Shown piece by piece: positions 17,681 through 28,105 of a stretch of DNA of 64,000 nucleotides (within the stretch, counting starts at the first letter, position 1; each line of letters starts with the position of its first letter). Under the pieces are notes generated by a model. It was not told the origin of the DNA, made no database searches, and saw only the letters and a list, made by a program, of their open reading frames with translations. The DNA comes from Cercis canadensis (Eukaryota; Streptophyta; Magnoliopsida; Fabales; Fabaceae), in the NCBI GenBank assembly GCA_003255065.1, contig QAOA01002665.1:416416-480415 (forward strand), read 5' to 3'. The translations under genes and the position numbers were made by a program.

Positions 17681-19196
17681 CAGAATGCTCAAGGATAGAA
17701 TCTTATCTGGGTTCTGAAGGACTCCTCCTTCTCTTTTGATCAAAGACAATCTATGAAGCTCAACCTGCCAAGCTGTAATGCAGCAGAGTACTGCACAAAA
17801 AAACCCGGTACCAATCCTCCAAGTGGTCATTCGCTGTTGTGTTAATCCAAACTGCCAAAAGGAGAATATAACCACGTCGCGTACAATAGATTTGAGAACA
17901 AATAAAAAGGAGACAGGAATTTTGAAACTGCCAATGTGTGGAAGATTCAAGTTGCTTGCTTGTTCAACAAAGTATGTATTCCCTGAAGTCGCAACCAAAC
18001 TGTATGCAATAAAAGAAAATCCCAAGTATGCCATCGGAATAAGGAGCTTAACCTCTCTTACTTGTGTAACTGCACAAAGCTTGCCTTTCTCCTCCTGCGT
18101 TTCTAGACTTACATTGGATGCTTCCCCAATTATAGCAGCCTTGTCTAAGAACCTAAAGAGTCATGGAACATGAGGCAACAAGTGAACATGACAAGCCTTT
18201 TTCGAGTAAAAATATTTTGGTTTCTGATCCTTCCAGTAGTACTTTTCTGCTGAATCAGGGTACTTGAAGTTCAATTTCGATAGAGCAGCTTTGAAGACTC
18301 TATAAATAAGAGCAAGGGAGCTCCCTGTTGGTTTTTCAAAGTGATAGCAGGTGAAACCGAAGTAGAATAATAGATAATTACCTCCCATAAGCAAAGCACA
18401 AACCTTGAAAATCTTTAGCCAAGTTGCATTACCAAGGACAAAGATAGCTATGGCAGCTCCAGTAATCCAATTAAGCTGTTCACCACCATATATTTGAGCG
18501 AATATCATTTCTTTGTTCCTCATCCTCATTGTCCCCGTTCAGGGCTTCTGTGCTTTGTTTCACCTTCTCGCTAAACTGAAATTCAAGAAAGGATTGTCAA
18601 GGTGGATCCTTTCCTGCTTTGCCTAATGCTATTAGCACCACAGCCAGATAGAACACATTGAATTCAGAGGGAGACCAATTTCAAACCCATAATAGCAATA
18701 ATCCCTGAAAGAAAAATTCATGCACATTTTACTAGAATTTCATTGCCTGCAGTCTGCAATATCAGATTTGATGTTATTTTTGTTGATGAAGCTTTGTATT
18801 TATCTTACCATAACATAGGCTGCTGTGCATAAGACAATCATATTGAAACAACCTGTATAGGCTTCAGAGATGTGAGTAACAATAACAACAAATACAGCTG
18901 ATCCGCCATCTATCAGATTCACAACCATAGCAGATTTCCTAAGACTCAGCCATCCCAGGTAGTCAATCAAAACATTCACCACTGCATATTCCACTAAACT
19001 ATGACTTAGAACTAAACCTGAAATTCATCGAATGAGAATAACAATAAAAAAAAAAGGTGGGTTAACTCCAACAATCATTTGTTTCTATTGAGATTTGAGT
19101 CATGAAATTTCATTAGAGATTACCCTAGATGAAGATGACAATTTTGGAGAAGACAAAATGTTTTCGGAACCAATCCGATAATTTCTGCATAATCAT
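17681..19196 (-). pseudogene. NPF pseudogene A (NRT1/PTR family, NPF5-like)
   Basis: Three minus-strand exons align with genes C and D: exon 1 19124-19196, exon 2 18809-19017 (209 nt), exon 3 from 18704 downward. Recognisable pieces include HSLVEYAVVNVLIDYLGW, the loop/helix before YYWKDQ, and VELHRLSLIKREGG. Lesions seen: codon 24 is TAG (19125-19127) where the paralogues have TGG; exon 3 has in-frame stops soon after its start (about 18685 and 18610); further frame breaks lie near 18480 and 18040-18160. The C-terminal third is missing, replaced at the N (17680) by a GLR tail. The family would move nitrate, peptides or other small solutes with protons; this copy cannot make a full carrier. 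Confidence 0.8.
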
Positions 19197-20046
19197 CTTT
19201 CTTGCTGATAAAGATCTCTTTGTATAATACGTTTCTGCACTAGAATGGCAGAGTCTTTTAAAAAAAATTCGTTAAATTTTGGGAAATACAAACATGTCAG
19301 TAGAAGTTGATGTAATTCCAAAAGGAGACTGCTTCTTAGGATTGTCTTCAATTCTTTGCCTAATCCACCTTGTCAACAATGTGATTGCCTCCATATATAA
19401 AGATCTGCTTTTCTATTGAAGAAAAGGGAACACTCTGGATTGAAGAAAAAAAAATTTAAAAAACAAACTTCATTAAGAGTTTGAACATTTTTATATGGTG
19501 TAAGTCCTTGTTATTGCTTGTATTATGCTGCAACAAGTATTGGATTGTTTTTTTATTTTTATTTTTTTAGTCTCATCAACAACTATTATGGGGAAAGATG
19601 TAATTTTATAATACCCGCCTTAAAAAAGAAATTTTGGGTAGTGGGAGAAATTGCCTCCACAACCTATAATGTAGATCCGCCATTGGTTATGCATAATGAT
19701 GGGTTTACAGATGATCAGTTTCATACATATTTTAATGCTAACAATTTTTCTTTCTCCATAATCAAATGCAGAGATGCTTCTCGTCAACATTTTCTCCCGC
19801 ACAAGTTCTGTTAACCATTATCGTCGTTGTGTTCCTTTATCCAAAAAGTCTAACAACTATCATTTTTTCTTCATTGACTTGATTAATAATTAAAAAAATT
19901 TCCTACGATGTTGTTTTAGCAGAAAGTACAACAGTGTCTGAACTCTAAAATTTTCGTTCTCTTCAAAGTTAGTTGACCAAGATCTTAACTTAGAAGCAGA
20001 TCAAGAGCTTAATTTTTAACAGATCTAATTCCGTATCTACTCTGTC

Positions 20047-20515
20047 CAACAAGTATAAAATACTGTTTAAATGTCTAAGTCATCGATATATAATACAGTA
20101 ATTAGTTAACCCTCTTCTTGTGTCACTTTCCTCTAATTTAATTGATAATTCTTAACCCATGAATAAAACTATCTATTGAAATCAACTTGCTTGTTTTCTT
20201 TTCGGGGTATGTGTTGTGAACTGTAGAATGAGAATTCTTTGAATTTATAATATGTTGTCATTGTCCTAATTCTTAAATATTTTTTGGAGCTGTTTGGTTT
20301 GGAAAAAATTTCTAATTTTTTTAACTCTTCCTTTTAAATTTGAGTTTATTTTTCGAGCACCTACAACTTGGAATTTAAAATCTATCACTTCTTGGTTTTC
20401 TGAAGGTCACAAGAAATCAGAAGTGAGGGAGTAATGAAAAAGGTACAAAACACACTATTCTTGCATAAGTAAAAAGCATAAAAAACCTTAAGCCCTATCA
20501 TTTTTGTCTCCTTCG
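20047..20515 (+). repeat. ~470-bp direct repeat, copy 1
   Basis: Closely matches 20605-21070 in the same orientation; both copies share 'gaaatcaacttgcttgtttt', 'ttttttggagctgtttggtt' and 'cataaaaaccttaagccct'. Non-coding. The inverted counterpart near 44360-44700 shows that this sequence is part of the outer region of the inverted duplication. Confidence 0.85.
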
Positions 20516-20604
20516 AACAAAATATTATAATCACAAACTTGTTTGAGAGTTTTAACAATTTTATATGGTGTCAGTGCCAGTTATTGCTTCTCTTATGCTT
20601 CAAC

Positions 20605-21070
20605 AAGTATTAAATACTGCTTAAATGTCTAAGTCTTCGACATATAATACAGTAATTAGTTAACCCTCTTATTTTGTCACTTTCCTCTAATTTAATTCAT
20701 AGTTCTTAGCCCATGAATAAAACTATCTATTGAAATCAACTTGCTTGTTTTCTTTTTGGGGTATGTATAGTCAACTATAGAATGAAAATTCTTTGAATTT
20801 ATAATATGCTGTCATTGTTCTAATTCTTAAATATTTTTTGGAGCTGTTTGGTTTGGAAAATTTTGCTAATTTTTTTTCACTTTTTCTTTTAAATTTGAGT
20901 TATTTTTTCAAGCACCTTCAACTTGGAATTCAAAATTTATCACTTCTTGTTCCTCTAAAGGTCACAAGAAATCAGAAGTGAGGGAATAATGAAAGAGGTA
21001 CAAAACACACTGTTGTCACACAAGTGAAGAGCATAAAAAACCTTAAGCCCTATCATTTTTCTCTCCTTCA
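20605..21070 (+). repeat. ~470-bp direct repeat, copy 2
   Basis: Tandem-type partner of 20047-20515, period about 556 bp. Both copies lack coding capacity. The sequence 21071-21369 that follows is unique AT-rich DNA leading to the copia insertion site. Confidence 0.85.
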
Positions 21071-21369
21071 GATTCCCAGCCTGTCATGACCCGCTACTGC
21101 GTTTTCCCACCATAGAAATGCATATTATTTTAATTCCAAATTGCTTTACCCTAGAAAATTGGAATCTCGATCGGCACTGGTTTGTCAACAATTAATTATA
21201 GATGGGTACTCCCTTAATTGTTAGGTTATGCCCAAATGTAGATATATAGTTCAATATAGTTTATGCTATGTTCTTTTCTCACCTCTAACTACACATTATT
21301 TCTACACCTATACATATAGTAGCATTTAAATTTAACTGAACTCATTTAAATTTTAATTATACCCATACT

Positions 21370-21374
21370 GACCC
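21370..21374 (+). repeat. Left target-site duplication of the copia element
   Basis: GACCC immediately before the 5' LTR. The right flank is AACCC at 26933-26937, one transition away. The unoccupied homologous site near 44340-44355 (minus strand) reads ACTGACCCCACC, confirming the insertion point. Confidence 0.8.
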
Positions 21375-21691
21375 TGTACAGATTATTTATAATCTTGTAA
21401 TACAAGTTTTAGTTAGTTGACTAGTTTGACTGGTGTAATAAGTTAGTTAACTAGTTAACCACAGTTAGTTAGTTTAGTTAACACTGATTAAATTAGATGG
21501 TTTGTTCATAACCGTAATGGTTAGATGAGCTGGAGTTAGTTAGCCTTTACTTTCTATATATAACTACTGCTGATGTATTGTAGCTGATATAATAGAAATA
21601 CTGAAATTCTTCAATCTCTTTCTTCTCTCTCTCGAAACTCTCTCCTTGCTCTGAAGTTCTTTTCTATTCTTGAGGATTCTGATATTTCACA
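21375..21691 (+). repeat. 5' LTR
   Basis: 317 bp, TGTACAG to TTTCACA. A TATA-like CTATATATAA at about 21554 is the likely Pol II promoter. Differs from the 3' LTR at two noticed sites (CGAAACTC/CGAAGCTC and CTATTCT/CTGTTCT); the second difference disappears if the right-hand contig copy after the N is used. Confidence 0.95.
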
Positions 21692-21703
21692 TGGTATCAG
21701 AGC
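21692..21703 (+). promoter_or_regulatory. Primer-binding site (initiator Met-tRNA)
   Basis: TGGTATCAGAGC directly after the LTR, the standard plant copia site complementary to the 3' end of initiator methionine tRNA. A second copy at 21974 belongs to the duplicated contig end. Confidence 0.9.
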
Positions 21704-21917
21704 AAATCGATCTTGTTTTGCGAATAAATTTGATCTATTGACTCGAATAAATTTGGTGAAAGACATTCCTTGATTGATTAAGAAGATGGAAGCTGAAACT
21801 GCATCGACGAATAAAGAAGCATCGAGCAGCGTCAATGGCGGTGATCCCATGGTATTAGCAAATTCTGATCATCCTGGAATGCAATTGGTGACATCTCATC
21901 TGACAGGTAACAATTAN

Positions 21918-22198
21918 AACTCTCTCCTTGCTCTGAAGTTCTTTTCTGTTCTTGAGGATTCTGATATTTCACATGGTATCAGAGCAAATCGATCTTGATT
22001 TGCGAATAAATTTGATCTATTGACTCGAATAAATTTGGTGAAAGACATTCCTTGATTGATTAAGAAGATGGAAGCTGAAACTGCATCGACGAATAAAGAA
22101 GCATCGAGCAGCGTCAATGGCGGTGATCCCATGGTATTAGCAAATTCTGATCATCCTGGAATGCAATTGGTGACATCTCATCTGACAGGTAACAATTA
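21918..22198 (+). repeat. 281-bp duplication following an N (contig overlap)
   Basis: Repeats 21636-21916 with two or three mismatches, beginning inside the LTR and running into gag, with only the N at 21917 between. The structure (exact end-to-end overlap broken by one N) is that of two contig ends abutted rather than merged, not of a biological tandem repeat. Confidence 0.85.
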
Positions 22199-25100
22199 CT
22201 TGTCATGGAGTAGGTCAATTAAAATAGCATTAGGAGCAAAGATGAAGCTCGGATTCATCGATGGAAGGTATGGTATACCTAAAGAAGGATCAACTGAGTT
22301 TGATCATTGGATTCGTGTGGATTGCATGATTCGGTCATGGATCCTGAACTCCATTTCTAAAGAAATAGTGGAAGCTTTTCTCTATGCATCCACTGCAAGA
22401 GAACTATGGGTGGAATTGGAAGGAAGGTTCGGTGAATCAAATGGACCACAATTTATCAAATTCAACAAGAAATAAGCACAATTTCTCAAGGAAATCAATC
22501 AGTGGTCAAGTATTTCATAGCACTGAAGAAGCTATGGGATGAGTTGGATTGTGTCCAACCAATTCCAAAATGTACCTGCAAGAACTGCACCTGTGATGTT
22601 ACAAAGAAAGTAGCTGATCTTGCACACTCTAGCAAGCTACTACAGTTCTTAATGGGGCTTAGTGAGGATTTTGACCATATCAGGAACCAAATTCTAGTAA
22701 TGGACCCCTTACCCTCAGTGAACAAGGCATACTCAATGACTTTACGCATTGAAAAGCAACGTGAAGTCCATACTAGCCTGGCAGGGAAGGTTGAAAATTC
22801 AGCTATGCTAGCAAGAACTCCAACAGGAAGAGGTGCTGGAAATGGTTTTGGCAGGGGACATCATAAGAAGCCAAATTACAATGAAAAGAAAAATGAAAAA
22901 TACAAAAAATTCTCATGCACTCACTGTAATACTGGAAGTCACACTAGAGATACTTGCTTCAAGTTACATGGGTATCCAGACTGGTATAAGGAGCTTAAGG
23001 GGCAACGCAGTCAAACAGTGGGAAGGAGGCATATGGCTAATCTAGCTGATAATCCATTAGATGCCAACATGATCAATACTGGAGAGAAAACCTTTGATCC
23101 AAAAACATCTTTGACAGAACTAATTCAACAGGAACTCTCAAAAATGATGAAAGGACATGGTAATTACGAAGGGAATCATGTCAAATTTGCTCATATTGAG
23201 GATTTTGCAGGTAACATTTCCAACTCTACTCTTCATTCTGCTTTACACATAGTAGATAGTATGGATACTAGAACCTGGATAGTGGACACAAGGGCATCAA
23301 ATCACATGTGCATTAACTCAAGTCTTTTACATAACACAAAACCAGTAACACAAATCACGCCTGTCTATTTACCTGATGGTTCTGTTAAGCTAGTCCAACA
23401 AATTGGTGATGTTTACCTTAGCCCTACTGTTGTTTTGACTGATGCTCTCTATATTCCTAGTTTCAAGTTTAACCTTCTTTCAGTAAGGAAATTATCCAAA
23501 CTGCTCAGATTAAGTTTGTGTTTCTTCCTGACAAATGCCTTCTGCAGGACCCTCTGACTGAAGCTGTTATAGCCATTGGTAAAGTGGTAGGGAACCTATA
23601 CATTCTAGACAAATCTTCATTTCGTAGTACTGCTACTTCTTTGCTTTCTTGTAATCCTCAGATTGACTTAGTCAAATCTTCTTTTAATTCCATCTGTAAT
23701 TCTGTCAATATACCTTGTACTGACACTAGTCAATTGAATAAAAATTCTGAAACCTTATGGCATAATCGACTTGGACATGCTCCATTAAACACATTACAAC
23801 ATATCTCTTTCTTGAAAGGAATGGATATTTCACCACTTTCTCCTTATGACATTTGTCATAAATCAAAACAGCATCGCTTACCCTTTCCCCTCAGTAATTC
23901 CAAATCAGAATCTCCTTTTGACCTCATGCATATCGATATCTGGGGTCCCTATAGCAAACCCTCTATAACTGGTGCACATTACATGCTCACTATAGTGGAT
24001 GATTGCAGTAGAGCAACTTGGATTTTTCTGCTCACTCATAAGCACCAAACTTTGCAAACACTGAAATCTTTCTTTCAAATGGTGCACAACCAATTTCAAA
24101 CACACATCAAATGTATTAGAACAGATAATGGCTCAGAATTTACTAGCACTGCTTGTCAATCTCTTTTATCTACATTAGGCATTCTACATCATAGGAGTTG
24201 TGCTTATACTCCTCAACAAAATGACATTGTTGAGCGCAAGCATAAACATCTTTTACAAATTGCTAGAGCTTTAATGTTTCAAGCTCATTTGCCTATTCAG
24301 TTTTGGGATCATTCCCTTTTAATGGCTGCATATATTATTAATCGTTTACCATCTCAGTTTTTGGAATGGAAGACACCTTATGAACTTCTGAATAAAAGGA
24401 AACCAGATTATTCCTTATTGAAATGCTTTGGTTGCCTTTGTTATGTCACCAACACACACCCTCACAAGGATAAATTTGCAGCTAGAGCATATAGATGCAT
24501 TTTTTTGGGTTTTGTCCCAAGGCAAAAGGCTTATAGAGTCTATGATTTAGATTCTCACCAATTTTACACTTCTCGAGATGTTGTATTTCATGAGTTTCTT
24601 TTTCCTTTTGCCACTGCACCTTCCACTGCCAGTGAGATTTCTTTACCCATCCCTTTTCTTAATTCTGATCCTTTTCCTCTCTCACCTTTGCCACCCACAC
24701 CACTCCCCTCTCTGCCAACACCACTACCAACTCAGAATTCTGTTCCTCTTACTGTTGCTTCTGAGAACCAGTCCTCCATTCTTCCTGCTTCACCTTCTTC
24801 TTCTCCTACAGGTACCACTGATTTCTTACCTCTTCCTATACCACCTGATATCCCTCCTATTAGACAAAGTTCTCGCCCAAAGTTCAAACCCCCTTGGCTA
24901 CAGGATTTTGTCTCACATGTGACTATTCCTCCTACTTTACCAGAGGTTGCTGCTACTTCAGTTCATGGTTCTTCTGCCTATACTCCTCCTACTTTTCCTT
25001 ATTACAGTTCCCCACTTTTTACTGATTCTTACATGTCATTTCTTGCTAATGTGACCACTGTCCCTGAACCTCGTTCATACTATCATGCTAGTAAGCATGC

Positions 25101-26607
25101 CAAATGGGTAGAGGCTATGAATACTGAACTACAGGCTCTTGAATCAAATCACACTTGGGACTTGGTCCCTTTACCCCCTGGCAAGAAGGCCATTGGTTCT
25201 AAATGGGTTTACAAGGTCAAATATCTACCTGATGGCACTGTTGAACGTTACAAAGCTAGGCTGGTTGCCAAAGGCTATCACCAGATTGAGGGTGTAGACT
25301 ATAAAGACAGCTTTTCCCCTGTGGCTAAGTTGGTCACTGTCCACATTTTCTTGGCCATTGCCTCTGCTCAGAATTGGCCTTTGCATCAGTTGGACATCAA
25401 TAATGCCTTCTTACATGACTCTCTTAATGAGGAAGTTTACATGCACCCTCCACAAGGCTATCACATTGTCAAGCCAACTGAGGTTTGTCTGTTGAAAAAA
25501 TCCCTCTATGGCTTAAAACAGGCCTCTCGTCAGTGGAACCTTGCTTTCTGTACTAAACTTCAGGCTTATGGGTTTGTCCAAAGTGCACATGATCACTACC
25601 TCTTCACCATGACCAGATCAGATTCCTTCTTGGCTTTGCTTGTTTACGTTGATGATGTCTTAATTACTGGCACAAGTGATCATGACATCCAGCAGGTCAA
25701 ACAATTCCTTCACACCACATTTACCATCAAGGACATGGGCTTTGCTAAGTGTTTTCTAGGTCTTGAGATTGCTCGTGGGCCATCTGGCACCTATGTCAAC
25801 CAGAGAAAATATGTCATTGACATTCTCCAAGATACTGGCCTTCTTGGAGCTAAGCCTGCTGCTTCCCCTTTACCCAAAGGACAAAAGTTTTCCTCTGCTG
25901 GTGCTCCTTTACATGAACCAGACAGATTTCGCAGGCTTGTAGGGAGATTGCTCTATCTTGGCCTCACCATGCCTGATATCACTCATGCGGTTCAACAGTT
26001 AAGCCAGTACCTCCATTCTCCCACTCAGGCACACTGGAATGGTGCTGTTCATGTGCTGAAGTACCTCAAAGGCACTCCTTCTCGTGGCTTGTTTTTCCCT
26101 TCTGGCCATAGTTTCTCCCTCACTGGTTACTGTGATGCAGATTGGGCAGCTTGCAAGGATACCCGCAGGTCTATTACTGGCTTCTGTGTCTTCTTAGGCT
26201 CGTCTTTAATTTCTTGGAAAACCAAGAAACAATCTACAGTCAGCCGGTCCTCAGTTGAAGCTGAATACCGCAGCCTAGCAACCACTGTTTGTGAGCTCAC
26301 CTGGATTCATTACCTTTTACAAGACTTTCACATCCATGTCCCTTTACCTATTTCCTTATGGTGTGATAATTTAGCAGCCTTGCATATCACTGCTAATCCA
26401 GTCTTCCACGAGCGCACCAAACATATTGAAATAGACTGTCATCTAGTTCGAGACAAGTACAAAGCAGGTTTTGTTCATCCTTAACACATCTCCACCACCC
26501 ATCAGTTGGCTGACATCTTCACCAAAAACCTTGTTGGCTCACAGTTCACCTCCATTGTGTCCAAGTTGGGTTTGGTGGATTTTCATCACTCCCAAACTCC
26601 ATCTTGA
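22068..26607 (+). pseudogene. copia gag-pol polyprotein, disrupted
   Basis: Start ATG at 22068. Segments: 22068-22475 (gag N-terminus), 22502-23557 (gag C-terminus with CCHC knuckle C-x2-C-x4-H-x4-C at ~22915, then protease), 23518-26484 (integrase, RT, RNase H), each in a different frame, so there are two frameshifts (about 22465-22480 and 23490-23520). A TAA at 26482-26484 precedes the family's usual end, which continues open to 26605-26607. Motifs: RT YVDD at ~25648, RNase H CDADW at ~26134, integrase aspartates in HIDIWGP and RTDNGSEF. Three normally invariant positions look changed: the glycine of the protease DT/S-G-A motif is Arg, the first Cys of the integrase HHCC finger is Tyr, and the Gly of the PQQNG motif is Asp. 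All fit G-to-A changes. Confidence 0.93.
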
Positions 26608-26615
26608 AGGGGGGC
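26606..26615 (+). promoter_or_regulatory. Polypurine tract
   Basis: GAAGGGGGGC abuts the 3' LTR, the usual primer for plus-strand DNA synthesis. Confidence 0.8.
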
Positions 26616-26932
26616 TGTACAGATTATTTATAATCTTGTAATACAAGTTTTAGTTAGTTGACTAGTTTGACTGGTGTAATAAGTTAGTTAACTAGTTAAC
26701 CACAGTTAGTTAGTTTAGTTAACACTGATTAAATTAGATGGTTTGTTCATAACCGTAATGGTTAGATGAGCTGGAGTTAGTTAGCCTTTACTTTCTATAT
26801 ATAACTACTGCTGATGTATTGTAGCTGATATAATAGAAATACTGAAATTCTTCAATCTCTTTCTTCTCTCTCTCGAAGCTCTCTCCTTGCTCTGAAGTTC
26901 TTTTCTGTTCTTGAGGATTCTGATATTTCACA
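26616..26932 (+). repeat. 3' LTR
   Basis: 317 bp, same length as the 5' LTR, ending TTTCACA and followed by AACCC, the altered right target-site duplication. Confidence 0.95.
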
Positions 26933-26999
26933 AACCCCACCTAATTTACTATACTGTGTTAAGATTCTCAACATCTCTACACCATTAATTCTCATAGTT

Positions 27000-28105
27000 G
27001 TACTAGCGTAAAAAGAAAACAGTTTAACCATGACTCAGTGATAAAATCATAAGTGACATAATCCCAAGTGGTTTGGGGAAAAAAAAAAATTCATGGTTGG
27101 AAGGTTCATCATTATCATAGGTAGGACAAGAATTAGACTCACTGCTATAAATCCTAGTTATGAACTTCTAACAAGCTAACTTTAAAGAGAATGGTATGAC
27201 CTCTTATAATAACGCTCTCTCAGAAAAAAAATACGTGCATACTCAGAGAATATTACTCTCATAAATATACAAAAGTAGACAAAAATTTCACCCCCACGAG
27301 AACTTCAATTTCTGATGTATCTTCTTCTTAACTTTTTCTGTCTCCTCTCAATTCACATCCTCTTAAACATTGTCACCTTCATAGTCAAGGTTTGAGTAAC
27401 GCATAGCTAAAAGTAGGTTCTCCTACTTGTGTAATGGTCATAACGTGGGACATTGATTTGGTTCCAATTTTGGCTACCTTTTTATGGCCGCAACTGTTTT
27501 TATTTAGCCAATTCAAAATAAATATCAAGAGGTATGCTGTAATTTTCACTCTACAATATCAAATTCAAAAGTGAGATACACCTTGTGATTGAGTATCACC
27601 CAAGTGTTCGATGCCAACTTCTACAAAAGTTAAGAATCTCAAATTTGAGAGTCAGATACATATAAACATAAGAGAAACCATACACATGGAAGTAAATTAA
27701 CCATACATTCTATTTAATATATATATATATCTTTTGACCTCATTGTCTTNTCATACCAAACAAGAGAAACCTAAATATCTTTTGACCTCATTGTCTTATA
27801 TTTTATACTAATAATCCAAGTTAATAGAGGAATAAAAAATTAGAGTATATCAAACTCCTCGGTAATAGTAATATTTCCACAAACATTTTTTATAGATGAG
27901 CTAATTTTGATATTTGCATACATTATTTTTTAAAATAGATATTTCTATAAGCTAATTTACAAGATTTATGGCTACTCTATTTTTATTTGCTCTTTCTGTC
28001 ACATCAACATTTATCTACAACATGAGTTATATGTAACATGACTGAATCTAAATCCATGACTTGGATTCATCTCATGGCCTAACAACTTGGTTAGAATATG
28101 ATAGA
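27000..28105. other. 3' flank of pseudogene B, no gene
   Basis: AT-rich, homologous to 43385-44290 inverted. Contains an N at 27750 where a 23-bp sequence ('cttttgacctcattgtctt' core) occurs on both sides, again suggesting abutted contig ends. Confidence 0.7.

Larger units (their letters stand above)
21375..26932 (+). mobile_element. Full-length Ty1/copia LTR retrotransposon, broken coding region
   Basis: Two 317-bp LTRs (TG...CA), target-site duplication, initiator-Met-tRNA primer-binding site at 21692 and a purine tract just before the 3' LTR. Internal order gag - protease - integrase - RT - RNase H defines Ty1/copia. The LTRs differ at only about two positions, so insertion is recent. About 282 bp (21636-21916) is present twice around an N, probably an assembly duplication; the true element is then about 5.28 kb. 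Coding is interrupted by two frameshifts and a late stop, so this copy is non-autonomous as assembled. Confidence 0.95.
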
